A DNA stretch of 35,099 nucleotides, taken from assembly GCA_013284265.1 (NCBI GenBank), contig JABTBR010000063.1:1-35099 (forward strand), read 5' to 3'. A program made the position numbers and the translations under genes. Positions 29,763 to 35,099 of this stretch are shown here, in pieces; position 1 is the first letter of the stretch; the number at the start of each line of letters is the position of its first letter. The DNA comes from Oxalobacteraceae bacterium. Its GTDB lineage: Bacteria; Pseudomonadota; Gammaproteobacteria; Burkholderiales; Burkholderiaceae_D. The notes under the pieces were generated by a model that saw only the letters and a list, made by a program, of their open reading frames with translations, did not search any database and had not been told where the DNA came from.

Positions 29763-32579
29763 TTAGTGCGCCTCGTCCCAGTTCTTGCCCACGCCCACTT
29801 CGGCCGTCAGCGGCACCTTCAGCGCGGCCACGCCGGCCATCAGCTGCGGCAGGCGCTCGCGCACCAGCGCCAGTTCGGCGTCCGGCACTTCCAGTACCAG
29901 CTCGTCGTGCACCTGCATGATCATGCGCGTTTGCAGGCCATCGGCTTCCAGCCAGCCCTGCACCGCGATCATCGCCAGCTTGATCAGATCGGCCGCCGTG
30001 CCCTGCATCGGCGCGTTGATCGCCGCCCGTTCGGCGCCCTGGCGGCGCGGGCCGTTGGGCGAATTGATCTCCGGCAGCCACAGACGGCGTCCGAACACGG
30101 TTTCCACATAGCCGCGCGCCTTGGCCTGCAGGCGCGTATCGTCCATATATTGTTTGACGCCGGAGAAGCGCGCGAAATAACGGTCGATATAGCTTTGCGC
30201 CGCACCGCGCTCGATACCCAGGTTGCCGGCCAGGCCGAAGGCGCTCATGCCGTAGATCAGGCCAAAGTTGATCACCTTGGCGTAGCGGCGCTGTTCGCTC
30301 GACACCTCATCGGCCGCCACGCCGAAGATCTCGGCGGCGGTGGCGCGGTGAATGTCCACGCCCTCTGCGAAGGCGCGCAACATGTTCTCGTCGCCCGAGA
30401 TATGCGCCATGATGCGCAGCTCGATCTGCGAATAGTCGGCCGAGACGATATGGCTGCCGGCCGGCGCCACGAAGGCTTCGCGGATGCGGCGGCCTTCCTT
30501 GGTGCGGATCGGGATGTTCTGCAGATTCGGGTCGTTCGAAGCGAGCCGGCCCGTCACCGCCACCGCCTGCGCATAGTTCGTGTGCACGCGGCCCGTCTGC
30601 GCATTGATCATCTTGGGCAGCTTGTCGGTATAGGTCGACTTCAGCTTGGCCATGCCGCGGTACTCGAGCAGGATTTTCGGCAGCGGATAATCCTCGGCCA
30701 GCTTTTGCAGCACCTCCTCGTCCGTCGACGGCGCGCCGCTCGGGGTCTTTTTCACCACCGGCAACTTGAGCTTCTCGAAGAAGATCTCGCCGATCTGCTT
30801 GGGCGAACCCAGGTTGAACGGGCCTTCGGCCAGCACATAGGCCTGCTGCTCCAGCTCCAGGATGCGCGCGCCCAGCTCGGCCGACTGCGTGGCCAGCAGC
30901 GCGGCGTCGATATGCACGCCGTTGCGTTCGATCTTCTGCAGCACCACCGCCGTCGGCAGCTCGATATTGCGGTAGATGAAGGTGAGCTTCTCGTCGCGCT
31001 CTATCTCGCCGATCATGGCCCGGTGCAGGCGCAGCGTGATGTCCGCGTCTTCCGCCGCATAGGCGGTGGCGCGCTCGAGCTCCACCTGGTCGAAGGTGAT
31101 CTGGTTGACGCCCTTGCCGCACACGTCGACGAAGGGAATCGTCGTATGGTGCAGATGGCGTAGCGCCAGGCTGTCCATATCATGGCTGCGGTGCGATTCG
31201 AATACATACGATTGCAGCAGCGTGTCGTGCACGATGCCGCGCAGCTGCACGCCATGGTTGGCGAAGATATGGCTGTCGTACTTCAGGTTCTGGCCCACCT
31301 TCGGTTTATCGGGATTCTCCAGCCAGGATTTCAGCTTGCCCAGCACGAACTCGCGCGACAGTTGTTCCGGTACGCCCGCATAGCTGTGCGCCACTGGAAT
31401 ATAGGCGGCCACGCCCGGCTCGACCGACAGCGAAATACCCACCATCTGGGCCGTCATCGGCTCCAGCGAGGTCGTCTCGGTATCGACGGCCGTCAGCGCC
31501 GCCGCATCGATCAGCGCGATCCAGCGATCCAGTTCCGCTTCGGTGAACACGGTTTCGTACACGGTGACGGCCGGTGCCGGCGCGGCGAACAGGTCGCCCG
31601 TGCCGAAACCGGCGCCTGCGGCCGTGCCGCCCGCGCCGGGACCAGCGCCAAGTGCGGCGGCGCCCCCCGTTCCAGCGCCAGCGCCGGCAACGCCACGGCC
31701 ACTGGCCGCCCCGCCGCCCGCGCCACCGAGTTCACGCAGCAGCGTCTTGAAGCCGTACTGGGCGAAGAAGGCCAGCAGCACCTCATTGTCCTCGCCGCGC
31801 GCCACCAGCGATTCGTGGATGGTGCTCATGTGCGCCGACAGGTCGCAGTCGGTCTTGACCGTGATCAGCTCGCGCCCCTTGGGCAGCCACTCCAGCGCCT
31901 TGCGCAGGTTCTCGCCCACCGCGCCACCGACCGAGGCCGCGTTGGCGATCACGCCATCGAGGCTGTCGTAGGCCGTCAGCCATTTGAGCGCCGTCTTCGG
32001 TCCGCACTTGCTCACGCCCGGCACATTGTCGACCGTGTCGCCGATCAGGGTCAGGTAATCGATGATGCGGTTCGGCGGCACGCCGAACTTGGCCAGCACG
32101 CCGGCCTCGTCGAGCTTCTCGTTGCTCATGGTATTGATCAGCGTGACATTGGCGTTGACCAGCTGGGCCAGGTCCTTGTCGCCGGTGGACACGATCACGT
32201 CCATGCCGGCTTCCTTGGCCTGCACCGCCAGCGTACCGATCACGTCGTCCGCCTCCACCCCCTCGACCATCAGGATAGGCCAGCCCATCGCCTTGACGGC
32301 CACATGGATAGGTTCGATCTGCAGGCGCAGATCGTCCGGCATCGAGGCGCGCGTGGCCTTGTATTCCGGGTACATATCGTCGCGGAAGGTCTTGCCCTTG
32401 GCATCGAACACGCAGGCGATGTAGGCGGCCGGATAATCGGCGCGCAGGCGGCGCAGCATATTGACCATGCCGTGCATGGCGCCGGTGGGATGGCCGTCGG
32501 GGCTGCGCAGGTCGGGCAGCGCATGGAAGGCACGGTACAGATAACTGGAACCGTCAACTAACAGCAGGGTTTTTTGCAT
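29763..32579 (-). CDS. polA: DNA polymerase I
   Basis: Repair and Okazaki-fragment polymerase, 938 residues, all three domains present. The 5' nuclease domain (about 1-285) includes LLVDGSSYLYRAFHA, GVEADDVIG, STGDKDLAQLV and GDTVDNVPG. The 3'-5' exonuclease domain (about 345-545) retains D366/E368 (VDTETTSL), GQNLKYD and YAAEDADITLRLH, so proofreading should be active. The polymerase domain has motif A DYSQIELR, motif B RRYAKVINFGLIYG and motif C QVHDE (H891, D892). A 45-residue Gly/Ala linker (about 285-329) joins the first two domains. The ATG at 32579 gives MQKTLLLVDGSS; the 46-residue upstream extension is not family-like. A GATAAT box at 32630-32625 may be its -10. Confidence 0.97.
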   Translation of the reverse strand: MQKTLLLVDGSSYLYRAFHALPDLRSPDGHPTGAMHGMVNMLRRLRADYPAAYIACVFDAKGKTFRDDMYPEYKATRASMPDDLRLQIEPIHVAVKAMGWPILMVEGVEADDVIGTLAVQAKEAGMDVIVSTGDKDLAQLVNANVTLINTMSNEKLDEAGVLAKFGVPPNRIIDYLTLIGDTVDNVPGVSKCGPKTALKWLTAYDSLDGVIANAASVGGAVGENLRKALEWLPKGRELITVKTDCDLSAHMSTIHESLVARGEDNEVLLAFFAQYGFKTLLRELGGAGGGAASGRGVAGAGAGTGGAAALGAGPGAGGTAAGAGFGTGDLFAAPAPAVTVYETVFTEAELDRWIALIDAAALTAVDTETTSLEPMTAQMVGISLSVEPGVAAYIPVAHSYAGVPEQLSREFVLGKLKSWLENPDKPKVGQNLKYDSHIFANHGVQLRGIVHDTLLQSYVFESHRSHDMDSLALRHLHHTTIPFVDVCGKGVNQITFDQVELERATAYAAEDADITLRLHRAMIGEIERDEKLTFIYRNIELPTAVVLQKIERNGVHIDAALLATQSAELGARILELEQQAYVLAEGPFNLGSPKQIGEIFFEKLKLPVVKKTPSGAPSTDEEVLQKLAEDYPLPKILLEYRGMAKLKSTYTDKLPKMINAQTGRVHTNYAQAVAVTGRLASNDPNLQNIPIRTKEGRRIREAFVAPAGSHIVSADYSQIELRIMAHISGDENMLRAFAEGVDIHRATAAEIFGVAADEVSSEQRRYAKVINFGLIYGMSAFGLAGNLGIERGAAQSYIDRYFARFSGVKQYMDDTRLQAKARGYVETVFGRRLWLPEINSPNGPRRQGAERAAINAPMQGTAADLIKLAMIAVQGWLEADGLQTRMIMQVHDELVLEVPDAELALVRERLPQLMAGVAALKVPLTAEVGVGKNWDEAH

Positions 32580-32751
32580 AAGGCCGAATGGGGTGTCTAA
32601 GGGTCTGAATAGGGACGATCTGCCATTATCGCATTGTTTACCGCCGCCGCCTGCCATCCGGGCATCGTTTCCAGAAAGGCAAGACCTGCACGCCACGGGC
32701 TTGCCCCAGGCCAGCAAAATGCGCTTTAAAAACTGGGAAGCGTGTCAGTTT

Positions 32752-32759
32752 GTTACAAT
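32752..32759 (+). promoter_or_regulatory. Extended -10 promoter of the DUF2782-thrB operon
   Basis: TGTTACAAT at 32751-32759 is an extended -10 (TGN plus TACAAT, five of six), with no recognisable -35. The start would fall near 32766, about 42 bases before the ATG at 32808. The 228-base gap to polA contains nothing else recognised. Confidence 0.5.
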
Positions 32760-32807
32760 GGAATCTGGTAAGAATTTCATGGTGTTTTAACCTAGGCGAC
32801 CCCGATT

Positions 32808-33209
32808 ATGATGCGCACGTCCTCCCTCTGGCCTGTACTCCTGTTGACCCTGTGCGCGCACATCGTGCCGGCGGTCGCCCAGACCCCGAGTGCCGCGCCG
32901 CCCAAGCTCGACAAAATCGAGGAAATCGCCGACGACCCGATCACCGTCAATGCCAAGCCAGCCAAAGAGAAAAAAATCACGGAAAAGCGCGATGGCGGCC
33001 GGGTGACCGAAGCGACGGTCAAGAGCGGCAACAGCACCTACAAGGTCAAGCCGAACACCCCCGCGGGCAGCGCCCTGCCGGGTGACGCCATGGGCAGCGC
33101 CAACCGCGGCCCGCAGTGGACCGTGATGGAATTCGATCTTGGCAAGAAAAAGAAGAAAACCACCAAGGAAGGCGACAGCGCCGGCGACGACGCGCCGCCC
33201 GCCAAATAA
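32808..33209 (+). CDS. Exported DUF2782-like protein of unknown function
   Basis: A 133-residue protein with a Sec signal peptide (LWPVLLLTLCAHIVPAVA, cleavage before QTPS), so probably periplasmic. After a Pro/Lys-rich region comes a conserved-looking core (RVTEATVKSGNSTYKVKPN, then GSANRGPQWTVMEFDLG) that I associate with the DUF2782 family. The end is a very basic KKKKKTTKE tract and an acidic tail. No activity is known. It lies between the divergent polA and thrB; the polA-DUF2782-thrB order recurs in betaproteobacteria, as I recall it. Either of two adjacent ATGs (32808, 32811) may start it. Confidence 0.75.
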   Translation: MMRTSSLWPVLLLTLCAHIVPAVAQTPSAAPPKLDKIEEIADDPITVNAKPAKEKKITEKRDGGRVTEATVKSGNSTYKVKPNTPAGSALPGDAMGSANRGPQWTVMEFDLGKKKKKTTKEGDSAGDDAPPAK

Positions 33210-33278
33210 GGCTTTCCCGACCCCACGCCCGGCGCGCCAGCGGTGTGCCGCAGACTACCCCTATTCAAGTTTCTCCTC

Positions 33279-34235
33279 ATGGCAGTTTTTACACCGGTCA
33301 CCCTGGAAGATGTCAGCCAGTGGATCACGCAATTCCCCCTTGGCAAGCCGCTGGCACTGAAAGGCATCGCCTCCGGCATCGAAAACAGCAATTTCTTCCT
33401 GAGCACGGAGCGCGGCGAGTACGTGCTGACCATCTTCGAGAACCTGTCCTTCGAACAACTCCCTTTCTATTTGCAACTGATGCGCCACCTGGCCGAGCGC
33501 GGCGTGCTGGTGCCGGCCCCGGTGGCCAATGCCCAGGGCGAACTGATCGCCGCCCTGCACGGCAAGCCCGCCTCCATCGTCAGCAAACTGGCCGGCAGCT
33601 CGCAGATGGACCCGCAGCCGGTCCATTGCGCCGCCGTCGGCGCCATGCTGGCGCGCATGCACCTGGCCGCCAGCGACTACCCGCTGCAACAGCCGAATCT
33701 GCGCGGCCTGGACTGGTGGAACGAGACCACGCCGCAAGTATTGCCCTATCTGTCGGAAGCCAACGCCCACCTGCTGCGCGCCGAAATGCACTTCCAGCAA
33801 GCCTTTGCCGGCAGCGCCACTTACGCCGCCCTGCAGCAGGGTCCCGTGCATGCCGACCTGTTCCGCAATAACGTCATGTTCGACGGCGAACGCCTGACCG
33901 GCTTCTTCGACTTCTACTTCGCCGGCTGCGACAGCTGGCTGTTCGACGTGGCCGTCACCGTCAACGACTGGTGCATCGCCCTGGATACCGGCGTGCTCGA
34001 CACGGCCCGCGTGCGCGCCCTGCTCGCCGCCTACCACGCCGTGCGCCCGTTCACGGCCGAAGAACAGACTGCCTGGCAGCCGATGCTGCGCGCCGGCGCG
34101 CTGCGCTTCTGGCTCTCGCGCCTGTACGACTACTACCTGCCGCGCGAAGCCGAAATGCTCACGCCCCACGATCCCGGCCATTTCGAGCGCATCCTGCGCG
34201 AACGCATCGCCACCCCGGCGCCGGCGCTGTTCTGA
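33279..34235 (+). CDS. thrB: Homoserine kinase (aminoglycoside-phosphotransferase fold)
   Basis: Phosphorylates homoserine in threonine synthesis. This 318-residue protein is the APH-fold homoserine kinase found in many alpha- and betaproteobacteria, not the GHMP-kinase ThrB of E. coli. The start MAVFTPVTLEDVSQWITQF is the family N-terminus. GIASGIENSNFFL contacts nucleotide. The catalytic loop VHADLFRNNVMF (H-x-D-x4-N) and metal-binding FDFYFAG (DFG-like) are intact. The ATG at 33279 is chosen over one 12 codons upstream that lacks family similarity. The stop overlaps the next gene by one base. Confidence 0.94.
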   Translation: MAVFTPVTLEDVSQWITQFPLGKPLALKGIASGIENSNFFLSTERGEYVLTIFENLSFEQLPFYLQLMRHLAERGVLVPAPVANAQGELIAALHGKPASIVSKLAGSSQMDPQPVHCAAVGAMLARMHLAASDYPLQQPNLRGLDWWNETTPQVLPYLSEANAHLLRAEMHFQQAFAGSATYAALQQGPVHADLFRNNVMFDGERLTGFFDFYFAGCDSWLFDVAVTVNDWCIALDTGVLDTARVRALLAAYHAVRPFTAEEQTAWQPMLRAGALRFWLSRLYDYYLPREAEMLTPHDPGHFERILRERIATPAPALF

Positions 34236-35017
34236 TGGACAAGCTCCCCGCAAGCACCGGCTGGCAGTGGGTCCGACAGGGCCTGCAACTGTTCCGTTCC
34301 CAGCCGGGCGGCCTGTCGACGCTCTTCCTCGGCTATATGTTCTTCATGCTCGCGCTGGGCATTCTGCCGGTGCTGGGGCAGGTGTTGCCCATCATCCTGG
34401 TGCCGGTGTTTTCGATCGCCTTCATGCGCGCCTGCGCCCATATCGAGCAAGGCAAGCGCGTCATGCCCGGCCTGCTGTTCTCCGGTTTCAGGAAGCCCGC
34501 CTTCCCCGCCCTGTTCACCCTGGGCATGCTGTACCTGCTGGTGGCCGGCCTGGCGCTGGGTGGTTCGGCCCTGGTCGACGGCGGCGCGCTGTTCCAGCTG
34601 TTTACCGGCCAGGTCGAACCCTCGCCCGAGCTGATGAAAGATGGCAGCATGGGCAAGGCCGTGCTGCTGGCGATCGCCCTCTACATTCCCGGCGCGATGG
34701 CCTTCTGCTTCGCCGCGCCGCTGATCTACTGGCAGAACATGAGCGTGGGCAAGGCGATCTTCTTCAGCTTCTTCGCCGTGCTGCGCGCCTTCAAGGCCTT
34801 TGCCGTGTTCATCCTGGGCTGGGCCAGCATCAGCATTCTGCTCAGCCAGCTGATCATCATCCTGTTCGGCCGCAGCCAGCTGGCCATGATGGTGATGATG
34901 CCGATGTCGGTCATCGTCACCGTGATGCTGCACTGCTCCTTCTACGCCAGTTACCGCCAGCTGTTCGGCTCCCCGGCCGCCGAAGCGCTGGCGCCGGCCG
35001 AACCGCCGGCAGAGTAA
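34235..35017 (+). CDS. BPSS1780-family integral membrane protein
   Basis: A 260-residue inner-membrane protein with about six hydrophobic segments (for example FLGYMFFMLALGILPVLG, LFTLGMLYLLVAGLALGG, AFKAFAVFILGWASISILL, LAMMVMMPMSVIVTVML). The opening GWQWVRQGLQLFRSQPG and FAAPLIYWQNMSVGKAIFFS fit what I recall of the BPSS1780 family, which has no known function. The ATG at 34235 overlaps the thrB stop (TGATG), so expression is coupled to homoserine kinase. A hairpin repeat 14 bases past the stop may end the operon. Confidence 0.85.
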   Translation: MDKLPASTGWQWVRQGLQLFRSQPGGLSTLFLGYMFFMLALGILPVLGQVLPIILVPVFSIAFMRACAHIEQGKRVMPGLLFSGFRKPAFPALFTLGMLYLLVAGLALGGSALVDGGALFQLFTGQVEPSPELMKDGSMGKAVLLAIALYIPGAMAFCFAAPLIYWQNMSVGKAIFFSFFAVLRAFKAFAVFILGWASISILLSQLIIILFGRSQLAMMVMMPMSVIVTVMLHCSFYASYRQLFGSPAAEALAPAEPPAE

Positions 35018-35030
35018 GCATGCCGCGGTG

Positions 35031-35099
35031 CCTTTAAAACCCACGGCGTATCCCTGGGGTCTGACCCGGCGGGTCAGACCCCGGCTCTTTGCCGTGGGT
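35031..35099. repeat. Dispersed nested-hairpin element (right edge cut by window)
   Basis: After CCTTTAAA comes outer arm ACCCACGGC (35039-35047), pairing with GCCGTGGGT (35091-35099). Inside is a perfect 12-base stem GGGGTCTGACCC/GGGTCAGACCCC (35056-35067 with 35071-35082, 3-base loop). Its complement matches the ends of the element at 4392-4532. Position just after an operon end suggests a terminator role. Confidence 0.75.

Overview
The window reads as chromosomal DNA of a high-G+C betaproteobacterium, most likely Oxalobacteraceae (Massilia/Duganella/Janthinobacterium group). This rests on gene content and order: oxyR-ubiA side by side, proC-yggS divergent from pilT-pilU, the xseB-ispA-dxs run, and polA next to a DUF2782-type gene, thrB and a BPSS1780-type membrane protein. 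Assignments come from motifs and remembered families; no database search was run. There is no rRNA, tRNA, CRISPR array, prophage or insertion sequence. Most of the window is housekeeping.

Layout. 1-8985: LPS heptose activation (rfaE2), a PilU-like ATPase, oxyR, ubiA, a DUF883 membrane-anchor protein, proC-yggS, then pilT-pilU with a glutathione peroxidase translationally coupled to pilU. 8989-12129 (minus strand): fadH, a SnoaL-like protein and a PadR regulator, driven from a promoter flanked by two palindromic operators. 12321-14954: a PAS-GGDEF-EAL membrane protein. 14951-18781 (minus): glycolate oxidase glcD-glcE-glcF. 18972-20281: a PduO-type cobalamin adenosyltransferase convergent with a small exported M48 peptidase. 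20282-20762 is gene-poor. 20763-23782 (minus): xseB-ispA-dxs, ending in a strong intrinsic terminator.

24117-27085: a Rieske oxygenase, a DMT-family exporter and a mercaptopyruvate-type sulfurtransferase (sseA). The sseA stop is buried in a three-copy 44-bp tandem repeat that also carries the stop codon of the convergent ParE-type toxin. The toxin-antitoxin pair (27170-27740) is the most accessory-looking locus. It is followed by a ZIP metal transporter, a Tat-exported dienelactone hydrolase-like protein and polA (all minus), then DUF2782-thrB-BPSS1780 (plus).

The main non-coding structure is a family of nested inverted repeats at gene 3' ends (window start, 4392-4532 and window end), plus a different long inverted repeat in the pilU leader. 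I see no convincing wholly new multi-gene system. The items most worth a second look are the 44-bp repeat at the sseA/toxin junction, the paired operators upstream of fadH, the third pilus-retraction ATPase, the Rieske oxygenase beside isoprenoid genes, the hairpin repeat family, and the ZIP gene that lacks a good start codon.
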